A stretch of DNA of 64,000 bases from Patagioenas fasciata (Eukaryota; Chordata; Aves; Columbiformes; Columbidae), in NCBI RefSeq assembly GCF_037038585.1, contig NW_027288732.1, positions 2,976,001 to 3,040,000 of the forward strand, in the 5' to 3' direction. The notes under the pieces are model-generated. The model had not been told where the DNA came from. It saw only the letters and a program-made list of their open reading frames with translations, and did no database searches. The position numbers and the translations under genes were made by a program. This document shows, piece after piece, positions 1-9,834 of this stretch; position 1 is the stretch's first letter; each line of letters opens with the position of its first letter.

Positions 1-250
1 GAGCCCATCAACATGCTGGCCTGCTGCTCTCTTCTGAACAGGCCCAGAGGACCTGGACAGCATTTGCTGTGTCCCAGAAACTCACCTGGAAGGTTGAAAT
101 ATAGAGAAAACTTTTGGTGTGGGAAGGGACAGACAGGTGCTGGTGGAACTGGCTGGTGTGACTGTGAGACATCTCTCCAACACCTCAGAAAAGTCCTGGC
201 TCTCAGGGAGGATGCATGGTCCTCTGAGAAAGAAAATATCAAAAATGACT
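1..250. repeat. Edge of duplicon, inverted copy of 58757-59008
   Basis: These bases are the reverse complement, with scattered differences, of 58757-59008. The copy continues through the adjacent CR1 on both sides. On the right the matching stretch lies just downstream of an olfactory receptor relic, so the left counterpart of that relic should lie just outside the window. No gene is seen here; the short open frame is not supported by anything else. Confidence 0.7.
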
Positions 251-1545
251 TATCATAGAATCATAGAATAATTGTGGTTGGAAGAGATCCTCAAGATCGT
301 TGAGTCCAACCATAACCTAAATCTGGCATTAAACCATGTCCCTAAGAGCCTCATCTATCTGTCTTTTAGACACCTTCAGTGATGGTGACTCCACCACCTC
401 TCTGAGCAGTCTGTTCCATTGCTTCAAAACCTCTCGGTGAATAAAAGTTTCCCACTATCCAATCTGAACCTCCCCTGGCACAACCTGAGGCCATTTCCTC
501 TTGTCCTGTCACTTGGTACTTGGCAGAAGAGACCAACACCCTCCATGCTCCAACCTCCTTTCAGATAGCTGTAGAGAGTGATAAGGTCTCTCCTCAGCCT
601 TCTTTTCTCCAGACTCAATCCCCCAAGGTCCCTCAACTGCTCCCCATCACACTTGTGCTCCAGTCCCTTTAACAGCATTGTCACCCTCCTCTGATCTCTC
701 TCCTGCACATCGATGTCTTCCTTGTTATTTAAAGTGCGACCTTCCCAGTGCCGAGTACGAGGGAATGATCACTCTTCTAGTCCTGCTGGCAACACTATTG
801 CTGAAAGAAGTCAGGAGGCTGGTGGCCACCTGGGCACACACTGGCTAATGTTCAGCTGCTGTCAATCAACACCCCAGGTCCCTCACTTCCAGGCAGCTTT
901 CCAACCACTCTCCCTGAGACTGTAGCGTTGCCTGTGGTTGTTCTGACCCAAGTGCAGGATGCGGCACTTGGCCTTGTTGAACCTCATACAAGTGGCCTCA
1001 GCCCAACCCTCCAGCCAGTCTAATCTATCTGCAGAGCCTTCCTACCGTCCAGCAGATGAACACTCCCACCCAATTTTGGGTCATTTGCAAACTTACTGAG
1101 GATTCACTTGATCCTCTCATCCAGACCATTGCTAAAGAGATTAAACACAACTGATGCCAATACTGAGCCCTGAGGACACCACTCATAATCGGTCACCAAC
1201 TGGATTTGACTTCATTCAACACAACTCTTTGGGCCCAGCTAAAGCATCCCTGTAGTCCCCTTGAGTCTCCTGCCAGTTCTTCCAAAAGTTATACATTCTC
1301 CTTTTATTCCCAAGTTCCAGCCACAGCTCTCTTCAGCCGGGCCAGAACTTCCTCCCTGAGAGCTCGCCTTCTGGCACAAGGGCACAGCCACTCCTGCACC
1401 TCTGAGATCACCTTCCTGAAGAGAGAACACCCTTCCTGGACTCTGTTGTCTTTCTGGACTGCCTCCCAAGGGACTCTGCCAACCAGCCTTCTGAACAGAT
1501 CAAAGTCTGCCTTTCGGAAGGCCAAAGTAGCAATTCTGCTGACAA
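251..1545 (-). mobile_element. CR1 LINE, 5'-truncated, reverse orientation
   Basis: The stretch opens with the reversed CR1 3' end (TCATAGAATCATAGAAT), followed by text typical of the CR1 3' region: GAGTCCAACCATAACC, CACCTCTCTGAGCAGTCTG, and the 'ctgaggacaccactc' segment. It continues into further CR1-like sequence to about 1545. The 3' end is at low coordinates, so the element lies on the minus strand. It is non-functional and has no open ORF2. The boundary near 1215 could be a junction between two fragments. Confidence 0.8.
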
Positions 1546-2090
1546 CCCTCATCGAGTCCAACTCCTGTCCCTGCACAGGACACCCCACAGGTCACCCCGT
1601 GTGTCTGAGGACGTTGTCCAGTCTCTTCTTGAACACTGTCAGGTTGGGGCCGTGACACCTCCCTGGGGAGCCTGTTCAGTGTCCAGCACCTCTGGGTGAA
1701 GAACCTTTTCCTCATGTCCAACCTAAACCTCTCCCAGATCACCTTCTGCCATTCCCTCGGGTCCTGTCACTGGTCACTAAAGACAAGAGTTCAATGCCTG
1801 CCCTTCCTCCTCCCCTTGTGAGGAAGCTGTAGACCATGATGAGCTCAAGTCTCAGTTTTCTCCAGGCTGAAAAAAAGAAGTGACTTCAGCCACTTCTCAT
1901 ACGGCTTCCCCTTCAAACCCTGCAATAAGTTCATAGCCTCTTCTGGACATTCTCTAGCACGTAATATCTTTTTAATACTGTGGCACCCAGCCCTGCAAAC
2001 AGTGCTCCAGGTGAGGCTGCAGGAGAAGACTCTAGAACATAGGAGAGACCCTAGATCAGCATCAATGCTGCAATCACCTCTTCTCCACAC
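1546..2090 (-). mobile_element. CR1 LINE fragment, second subfamily
   Basis: Starts at GAGTCCAACTCCTGTCCC without the terminal octamers and runs through the block meaning 'one to two hundred bases from the 3' end' in CR1. A closely similar fragment in the same orientation lies at 60168-60535, which is part of the parallel duplicon at the right end of the window. The stretch 2091-2244 is AT-rich with no feature recognised. Confidence 0.7.
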
Positions 2091-2244
2091 TGAAAAATAA
2101 TAAACTATACACTTTACTAAAAAAGAAAAATAATTTTATTACAAGCTTTTGAAATCATTCTCTGTAACTAGACTAGGAAAACTCTTAAATTAACTGTACA
2201 AGCTAAAAGGAAATTACACAAAGAGACAAAGTCAGAAGAAAAAA

Positions 2245-2870
2245 GTACTAAGTACCTTGAAGTATTAATGAGTTCCACTGAGGGCAAGAACCACTAAGCC
2301 TCCCCAGGGACTCGTTAGAGCAGAGGATTGGAGGCCATGGTGGCAGATAAACAAAGGGAAATGTGCAGGCAGCTGAGGTACTGAGAAAACCCTGGTTTTG
2401 TTGGGTGAAGCACAGAGGCCAAGGCCTGACCCCCAGCCCCTGGGAAGGCAGATCCTGTCCCTCACACATTGCTCAGGGCTCTTCCTGGGCCAGGGGGATG
2501 TGGGCTGTGTGATGCTGAGTGAAGGACAATGGTGTGACAGCTCCCAGCCTTCCTGGGGGTGTGCAAGGAGGCCATGAGGTGCCCCAGTGCCTGAGGGCAA
2601 CATGTCTCCTCACAGGCCTTGGTGGCAGAGGCGATGGCCATAGCCAAGGGGACAAAGACTTGGGTTCTCTTGGTGACATCCAGCCTTGCCAGTGCCCTTT
2701 GCCATCTCCACCACAGGTTGTCCTACACTGTCCCACAGCTGCTTCTGTTTCCCTGCAGGCTGTAAACACCCATCTTGCTTCCTCCCCTTGCTCTCACCCT
2801 GGTATTTCCATACACTGACTGATGTGCCTCCACTCTTATGCTCTGTTCCTTGAAACACAAGGAGATGGAC
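2245..2870. repeat. Duplicon block A (downstream tail of OR14 unit)
   Basis: Low-copy block recognised by TTAATG(A/G)...CCACTGAGGG, then CTCGTTAGAGCAG, then CCATAGCCAAGGGGACA followed by GCCATCTCCACCACAG. Copies are at 8250-8940, 20381-20866 (inverted), 47170-47690 and 60575-61100. In gene direction it lies downstream of an OR14 gene each time. Several open frames on both strands are conserved between copies, but recent duplication alone explains that. Function unknown; no known protein recognised. Confidence 0.65.
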
Positions 2871-2914
2871 TGATCTCATGCTCCTTCTGGGTGATTTCTC
2901 GTGCTCTGTGTCAT

Positions 2915-2990
2915 CTTCTATGACATATCATAGAAGATAACATATCATAGAAGATGAGAATGACATATCATAGAAGATGAGAATAAAGAT
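2915..2990. repeat. Short tandem repeat, about 25-30 bp unit, three copies
   Basis: The motif CATATCATAGAAGAT is repeated three times, the last two followed by GAGAAT. It resembles the CR1 3' end octamers and may have grown from one. Confidence 0.75.
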
Positions 2991-2999
2991 GTTCAACAG

Positions 3000-3500
3000 T
3001 GTTGTCCAAGTGCTGATCACTGAGAGATGACACCAGTAACTGGCTGCATGGAGGACTTTGTACCACTGATGATATTTGTGCCAGCTTCCCACCCAGCCAA
3101 CATCCCACCCAGCATCCACCTCTTGAGCCCCATCAGCATCACTCTGGCCAGAAGGAGACCATGTCTGAGGCCTTGCAAACACCCTGTACACAACATGCCT
3201 TTCTTTCCCCTGTCCATTTGGGTTCAGCAGTCCCTTCCTTGTCCTTCACATTCCTGGAAATGGCTTCAGGACCACATGTCCCATCCCCTTCCCAGGGAGG
3301 GAGGTAGGGTGGCCAGCCTGTAATTCTCCATGCATTCCTGCTCTACTTCAAGATGGGTCTGCATTTTCTGAAGACCCCAGAATCATTCTGGTTTCTATGA
3401 CACATTTGAGAGCACAATCCGGAATCATGGCTAAGGGTGACGTAGCAGACTGGAGCACTTGCAATGATCCTGTCCAAGGCAGCTGAAATGAATCTCATTG
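3000..3500 (-). mobile_element. Old CR1 ORF2 (reverse transcriptase) scar
   Basis: Read on the minus strand, decayed reverse-transcriptase text can be followed, including a degraded form of the CR1 motif with 'PIFKKG' (here PILK) near 3343-3360. The better preserved sister at 19540-20060 shows KPIFKKGRKE followed by a 'LSLPLSLGR' block, which fixes the identity. The same scar occurs in each OR14 unit: 19540-20060, 47977-48490 and 61915-62345. The remaining 3500-3840 holds nothing recognised. Confidence 0.55.
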
Positions 3501-3841
3501 ATCCAACGAGGTTTTTTCCTGGAGTAACAAACAAATATAAGGGTTCCATCAAGCATCCACATCTGAGCTGCCCTCCTGGACTCCTTATGCACCCAGGGAT
3601 GTTCAGAGACTGAGTCTGTCCCTTTTTCACACAGAGGCAGGAGTCACAGTGTCCCTCTGGACTCCTGGTAGGACAGTCAAAGGATGGGAAGTATCTCATA
3701 CCTTTGGTGTGTCACCTGCTCTGTACTCATCTCAGATTTCCCACATCATGAGGAATGGACACATGGACCTTGGTTCAAGGAAGAAGATCCCAGTTCAGGA
3801 AGCAGGCCTTCATGGTACCCCCACGGAACAGCTGATGGCAT

Positions 3842-4255
3842 TTGTGCTCGCTTGGGTTCATCTCACCTCACATACATGATGTGCATGTTTACAACTCACC
3901 TGTACAGTGCAACATGGACTTCAGACCTATTCATTCAATGTATCTTCATGGAAAGAAGAACAACCTCCCTGAGCTAAGGTGGGAGGCCAGGGTTAGAAAT
4001 GGTAGTCCTGAGGGGCCACTGCATGATGATTGACCTGAGGCTCCTTCCAAAGGGGTGTCCAGTGCACACGGGCACCAGTCGTACCGTGCTCTGTTGGTCC
4101 TGCAGGTCTCTGGCAGGAGGCCTGGCTGTGAGAGGACACTGCTGTGTGCCAACCCTGCACACACACACTGCTCAGCTGTACAATGGTGTTTGCATCCGTG
4201 GGCAACTTTCTTGGGCTTGTTCTTGAGAGAAACTCTGTAAAAAGACATAAACATA
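3842..4255. repeat. Duplicon block B (3' flank of OR14)
   Basis: Shared block with GGTCCTGCAGGTCTCTGGCA and GAGAGGACACTGCTGTGTGCC. Equivalent blocks lie at 62765-63135 (same orientation), 18340-18700 (inverted) and 49560-49990. It always lies 0.5-1 kb beyond the stop codon of an OR14 copy. No coding content is supported. Confidence 0.6.
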
Positions 4256-4625
4256 CAGGCACTGCCCTGAGGAGATCACCCTTCATTATGCACGCCAGCT
4301 CTGTCACAGCAGTGCCCATTGCCTGTCCTTGCCTGCGGTTACAGGTCTCATACACAGCAGGATGGTGACCAAGCTGCCAGAGCACTCAAGCCTTGAACGG
4401 ACACAAGGGGTGGGAAGGAAACTGTGGAAGTGGAAAAAAAACAGCCCCCGAAGATCCAGAGATGGTGCTCCCCAGTCACACTGCCGTACCTGCACTTCAT
4501 TTCCTTCCATACAAACACACAAACTGTCCCTGCAGCTCCAAAAATACCTTGGAGTAAGGATTTCAGGAAATATTCCCAAATATCTGTGGTGGTCTTTATT
4601 ATGGTTAAACACATAAAAACAACAC

Positions 4626-4631
4626 TTTATT
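4626..4631 (-). terminator. Poly(A) signal of OR14 copy 1 (AATAAA)
   Basis: TTTATT on the plus strand gives AATAAA about 200 bases downstream of the stop at 4834. The surrounding text (TTTAAATAAAG) is shared with the same position behind the copies at 41348 and 63639, which supports a functional 3' end signal. Confidence 0.6.
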
Positions 4632-4719
4632 TAAAAATCCACTCAGACAGAAAGGCACATAAGAGAGTGAATTACAAAGGGGATGACAATATTCTAGTGA
4701 CTAAAAATAAACCACCATC

Positions 4720-4806
4720 ACAAAAAAAAAAAAAAAAAGGCAAAATTAAAGAAAAAAAAACAAACCACAAACAAAGAAACAAACAAATCACACAAAAAGA
4801 GAAGAT
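4720..4806. repeat. A-rich low-complexity tract
   Basis: A run of 18 A's near 4721-4738, followed by CAAA/GAAA-rich sequence. It lies between the poly(A) signal and the stop codon of the minus-strand OR, so it would be a T-rich 3' UTR tract in the transcript. Confidence 0.85.
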
Positions 4807-4833
4807 GTAATACAATGAATTGTTCTATAACTG

Positions 4834-5787
4834 CTATGCAGAAGCTGACGAGAAGACTTGCTTCAGGAAAATATCAGTCATCAGTTTGCACAGGGCATCC
4901 TTGATCTCCTGGTTCCTCAGGCTGTAGATGAGGGGGTTCACTGCTGGAGGCACCACCGAGTACAGAACAGACACCACCAGATCCAGGGATGGGGAAGAGA
5001 TAGAGGGGGGCTTCAGGTAGGTGAATATGCCAGTGCTGACATAGATGGAGACCACGGCCAGGTGAGGGAGGCAGGTGGAAAAGGCTTTGTGCCGTCCCTG
5101 CTCAGAGGGGATCCTCAGCACGGCCCTGAAGATCTGCACATAGGAGAAAAGAATGAAAACAAAACATGAAAATGCTAAACAGGCACTGACCACGAGAAGC
5201 CCAAGTTCTCTGAGGTAAGAGTGTGAGCAGGAGAGCTTGATGATGTGGGGGATTTCACAGAAGAACTGGCCCAGGCCATTGCCCTTGCACAGTGGCAGTG
5301 AAAATGTATTGGCCGCGTGCAGCAGAGCATTGAGAAACCCAGTGGCCCAGGCAGCTGCTGCCATGTGGACACAAGCTCTGCTGCCCAGGAGGGTCCTGTA
5401 GTGCAGGGGTTTGCAGATGGCAACGTAGCGGTCATAGCACATGATGGTGAGAAGAAAAAATTCTGCTGAAATGAAAAAGAAAAACAAAAAGAGTTGGGCA
5501 GCACATCCTGTGTAGGAAATAACCCTGGTGTCCCAAAGGGAATTTGCCATGGATTTAGGGACAATGGTGGAGATGGAGCCCAGGTCGAGGAGGGAGAGGT
5601 TGAGCAGGAAGAAGTACATGGGGGTGTGGAGGTGCTGGTTCCAGGCTATGGTGGTGATGATGAGGCCGTTGCCCAGGAGGGCAGCCAGGTAGATGCCCAG
5701 GAAGAGCCAGAAGTGCAAGAGCTGCAGCTCCCGTGTGTCTGTGAACGCCAGGAGGAGGAACTGGGTGATGGAGCTGCTGTTGGACAT
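4834..5787 (-). CDS. Olfactory receptor, OR14-type (copy 1, intact)
   Basis: A single-exon odorant G-protein-coupled receptor of 317 residues, expected in the cilia membrane of olfactory neurons, coupling to G(olf). Visible landmarks: N-glycosylation site NSS at 3-5, GN at 39-40 (TM1), PMYFF at 56-60, C95 pairing with C177, DRYVAIC at 119-125, the ECL2 cysteines 167 and 187, KAFSTC at 234-239 (TM6) and NPLIY at 284-288 (TM7). The ATG at 5787 was chosen because it gives the family N-terminus and follows a splice acceptor (pyrimidine tract then TTGCACAG) 23 bases upstream. An in-frame extension to 5895 crosses that acceptor and was rejected. A non-coding upstream exon is therefore expected. Family OR14 is inferred from overall resemblance; the exact ortholog cannot be given. 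Intact, likely functional. Confidence 0.93.
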   Translation of the reverse strand: MSNSSSITQFLLLAFTDTRELQLLHFWLFLGIYLAALLGNGLIITTIAWNQHLHTPMYFFLLNLSLLDLGSISTIVPKSMANSLWDTRVISYTGCAAQLFLFFFFISAEFFLLTIMCYDRYVAICKPLHYRTLLGSRACVHMAAAAWATGFLNALLHAANTFSLPLCKGNGLGQFFCEIPHIIKLSCSHSYLRELGLLVVSACLAFSCFVFILFSYVQIFRAVLRIPSEQGRHKAFSTCLPHLAVVSIYVSTGIFTYLKPPSISSPSLDLVVSVLYSVVPPAVNPLIYSLRNQEIKDALCKLMTDIFLKQVFSSASA

Positions 5788-8165
5788 TTGCTGTCTGTGG
5801 GCATGAGGACCTGTGCAAGGAGGAAAATATAGTGATGGTTTAGATGAAACTACTCTGGGACAAACCGAAGGTATTTCCCACAGACCCTCCCACAAAGAGA
5901 CACTTTTCTTTTTTCAGGAAAACGTGCTGGCTGGAGCCCTCGTCGGTGCTTGATGAGTGTGCAATGAAGAGCAGGGTCTCTGCCCAGGGGCTCTTGAGGA
6001 GTCAGCCTGACCCTGTGTGATTGGGTGGGCAGGGGCCAGTCCTGGGGTTCAGCTTTGTCAGCTGGAACCGCTCCTGGTGCAGAAGGGACTGTCAGCATCT
6101 GTATCCCCAGGCCTGAGAAACTGAGTTGGAGAGGTTTGGGGTTTCTACAGTTCCTTCTGCCCTCCCACCCTGGAGAGTGTTCTTGGGTATCAGAAACCCT
6201 CAGCATTTCTGGTGCAATCAGGGAGAACAGAGCGAGTCCTGCGAGACCAGAGGATGCCTGTGGGTCAGTGCAGAGTGAGGGCAGCTGCTCTGTCCCCCTC
6301 TCTTGCTCGAGCTGCCCTGGGCTGGCACCTTTCTGAGATGGAGACTGATCACACTCCCATGTTACCCTGAAAAGCCCGCAGACACTACTGAGATCAGCAC
6401 CTCTGCCTTCATTATGATGCTTTCAGAGAACACAAGGATGCTGTAGGACAGGTTTGCATCCTGGACAGAAGCTCACAGCTTGGAACGAAACCGCAAGCAG
6501 ACAGCCAATAGTCCTAATGAAGGCATTTGATTCAGGGAGCCTCAGCTCACACCCCAGCCCCACAGACTGCATTGCCCTCACCCCACAGGGCAGAGCAAAG
6601 CTGGGACACGTGTTCCCATGGACACACCTGCAGGAAAGGACCCACAAGATCAGGCTGTGACTCTGCAGCTGAAACTGCCATCCCCAGAGAGCCTGACAGC
6701 AAGAACAAGATCCCCTCAGCAGTGACCCAGAGCAGGGGAGCAAGAAGGACAATGCGGTGAGGGTGGGTGTGAGAGAGGCCAGGGCAGAGGCAGCCGGGCA
6801 CTCAGACAGCGCCACCCTTCCCCAGCTGTGCAGCCACCTCCCAGACACCAACATTGCCGGGCAGCTGCTCTCAGCCCCTGTGCTCTGCAGAGGAACTGGA
6901 GCTCTGGCTGCACAGGAGCTGCTTCATGCCTTGGAGCCCCCGGCCCTGAGGGCAGAGGCTTTGCTGGGTGGGACAGGAGGCCAGGGGGGTGCTCACAGGA
7001 GGGATCGGCACTGCAGGGGATCACAGGGACTTTTCTCTATTCTCCCTCTCATAACCATTCCAGGTTCAGTTTCGTCCCATTTCTGATCATTTCCCTGCTG
7101 CCTGGATATTCTCCCCCTGGGAGGTGTTTCCCTGTCCATGTCTCTTCCCTGTCAGTGCTCACAGACCCCATCCCACCCTCTGTGCCCTCCCCCTGGCCCT
7201 ACAGATCCTGCCTGTTCACAGGGCACTGCCTGGGGGCATCTTCCTGTTTGCAGGCTGGAAAACAGGACAGGTCAGACTAGGCTGAGGGGTCCAGCCAAGG
7301 TGATGCAGGTGCTGTGCACAGGCAGAGGGGTGGTGAAGGGATGGTATGAGCCTTCTGGCAGATGTACTGATCACTCAGAGTTGCAGTTCAGGAGTCTCAG
7401 TGACTTGTTTAAGCCTGAGAGCTCATTTTCATTTTATCCTTTCCTGCACCCCCCACCCCTTGGGAGAGGAAACTGAAAAGGCAGGCTCAGGAAAGCTCCT
7501 TATCTGTCTGGTAATCCTTGCATTGATCTTCTTGAGACATCCCCTTGGAAAAATGCTGGGGGTGATCTGGAGCTGTGAGCAGCTCTGACCCACACAGCAC
7601 CCTCTCCACAGCAGAAGCACCTTTCCTGCCCTGATAGGGGTCACTCCTTCCACCCTCAGCGCTGTGGGGATCTCCTTGGCAGGGACCCTGCTCTGCAGGG
7701 CAGCCCTGGGCACCCCTGGGTGCAGAAACAGCTTCACACACCTGGAGTCATCCTCAGCAGGAGGCAGTTGCCGCTGATGGTTTATGAAGGAATTCCCTGC
7801 TCTGCTGCATGTTCTCCTTAGCTGTACAAAGAAGTTTCTGATAGTTTTACTTACCTGTCTCATATGTTTTACCAGTGTCAGGAAATCCCACCATGATTTG
7901 CAGATGCAATGACGTGCAGCCACAGACCTGCTCTGTGTGAAGATTTTTCTCCTTGTGAACTCACAGCAAACCTCCCACCCCACACTGCATTTCCCCTCTC
8001 TTTCTGGCTCGTCTCCCGTTGCAGGCAGAGCCCTCAGCCCTGCTGCGCTGTGCAGACGAGCTGCTCCTGGGCAGAGCTGTCTCTCTGCAGCGCTGCCAGT
8101 TGCCAGGAGCTCCCTCTGTCCCAGCAGCCCAGCCCAGCTCAGTAGCACAGGAGCAGCCCAAGGCA
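5788..8165 (-). repeat. Conserved OR14 5' flank (copy 1)
   Basis: About 2.4 kb upstream of the OR14 start. It is shared with 15346-17308 (inverted), 40031-41347 (inverted, partial) and 51701-53680 (same orientation). Sub-blocks include GGACACGTGTTCCCATGGAC near 6604, CAACATTGCCGGGCAGCTGC near 6850, and the CTGCTCCTGGGCAGAGCTGTC block near 8060. It contains the coding-exon splice acceptor and probably the promoter and leader exon, which is inference. Open frames on both strands are maintained in several copies, but none matches a known protein. Confidence 0.6.
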
Positions 8166-8940
8166 CTTTAATGACCCCTCTGGTGGATTTGGTGATGTGT
8201 CCATGGACCTCAGACACTGAGGGCAAGTTGAAGAAGTCAAACTCAGATCTAAACTTCAAAGTTTCTTGTAATGTTAATGAATCCCACTGAGGGACACAAC
8301 TGAGAAACCATCCCCAGGGTCTGGTTAGAGCAGAAAACTGAAGCAGAACTAAGGGTAATGAAGCGGAAAGTAGCTCTGATGATCAGTAAACCTGGATGTG
8401 CTTCATTAACCAAAGGGCCAAGCCCTGACCTCCAACCTGGGAAGGCAGATCCTGTCCTTCCCACGTTGCCCAGGGCCCTTCCTGGACAGTGTGATGTGGG
8501 GCTGTGCAAGGCCAAGGGCAGGACTATGGTCCCACACCTCCCAGGGTCCGGGCTGGGGACAAGTTGGGCATGAGGCCCCTGTGCTGGAAGGACAAGGTGT
8601 CTCCTCACAGGCATCAGAGGTGGAGACAACAACCATAGCCAAGGGGAGAAGGAGTTGATGTCTGGTGGGGGCTTTCAGCCTCTTTACATCCCTTGATCAT
8701 CTCCACCACAGCCTGTCCTGTGCTGTGGCATCCCCTGCACCTCTTTCCCTGCAGGCTGCAGACATCCCCCCTGCTGCCCCACCTTGCTCTTGTCTGAGCA
8801 TCTTCCTTCCTTTGCTGAGATCTCTGCATCCTCCCCAGCTGTTCCTTGGAGAACAAAGCCTTGGGCTGATGCAGACTCCCTCTGCTGACCTGCTCCACCA
8901 CAGCACTGCCCTTCCAGTCACATTCCTTGCTGCTCATGTC
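8166..8940. repeat. Tail of another OR14 unit (block K' and A')
   Basis: 8166-8280 is related to 21300-21536, and 8272-8940 is another block A (GTTAATGAATCCCACTGAGG, later CCATAGCCAAGGGGAGA). Elsewhere block A follows an OR14 gene, so here the tail of a vanished neighbouring unit directly abuts the 5' flank of copy 1. No gene. Confidence 0.55.
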
Positions 8941-8999
8941 CAGCCTGGACCTCCCCAGCTGTACTTTGGGCCATTATTTCTTTCTCATGCTCTTTCCCA

Positions 9000-9265
9000 C
9001 TAGGAAGAAAACCTCCACCACCTCTGAAACCACCCTTCAAGCACTCTCAGACTTCTCCTGCACTGCTGCAGCCTCCCCAGCGCTGCTGGGCCAAAGCAGC
9101 CCAGGTCCCTCAGCATCCCACACCATGTGCACAAGGTGTTGAACCTGCCTTGGCAGAGCCCTGCACTCTCCAGTTCCTCCCTGCTTCTCCAAACTGGGAA
9201 GCCGCGCACTGGCACACCCCCGTGTGTGTGGGGTCACAGCAGTGCTGAACCGAATGGGATGAGAA
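9000..9265. repeat. Duplicon block E
   Basis: Inverted near-copy of 38843-39103. Both share ACCTCCACCACCTCTGA, GCTGCTGGGCCAAAGCAGCC and CACACCATGTGCACA or their complements. The beginning is also present next to block A at 61140-61200. Each time it lies beyond block A or upstream of an OR14 5' flank. Stretch 9266-9834 holds nothing recognised. Confidence 0.65.
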
Positions 9266-9834
9266 CTCCAGGTGTCTGTGTGCCCATGCTCCTCCTCATG
9301 CAGCCCCGTGTGCAGCTGCCTCGTTCATGGTGAGCGTGCACCACGGGCTGGTGTGGGGACCTTGGAGTGCCCAGGCCCTTCTCCTCAGGGTCACTGCTCA
9401 GCGTGTCAGGTCCTTCTCTGTCCTGATGGACGGGGTTATTGTCCCACCCTGATACATCACAGCTTATTTTTCCTTGTACAAAGGAATAGTTTTCTGTTGG
9501 GCATATCATAGATTTTCTCAAGGTCTGGACTCTCCCTTGACTGAAGCTCTATTTGCTCAGCTTTTAATGTTTGTACACAGGTGGTTTATCCTGATAAGGG
9601 TGTCTCTCACAACTGAACAGCATGAGGAGTTACAGGACACTACAAATACCACCTCCTAGAGAAACTCTGGGGGCTTGGGGGTCTGGTGTTCATAATGGCA
9701 GCGGTCTGGAGTCAAAGGGATAGTTTCCATTCATGTGGGAGAGCAGCAGAAATGTGTGGAGCTCTGCCTGGGGACAGACAATGTCAGCTGAAGGTTGAGG
9801 AGTCACCATGAGAGGGCAGAACAACATGGGCAGG

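Noticed and set aside
5788-5895. N-terminal extension of OR14 copy 1 (and similar extensions at 25455, 41267, 51787 and 30867)
   Set aside because: They cross a well-formed splice acceptor, lack a family-like N-terminus, and several start with a non-ATG codon.
6423-6854. 143-codon leucine/serine-rich frame upstream of OR14 copy 1, seen in three copies
   Set aside because: Composition typical of GC-rich non-coding sequence; no family; the left-arm version runs into the OR scrap by chance.
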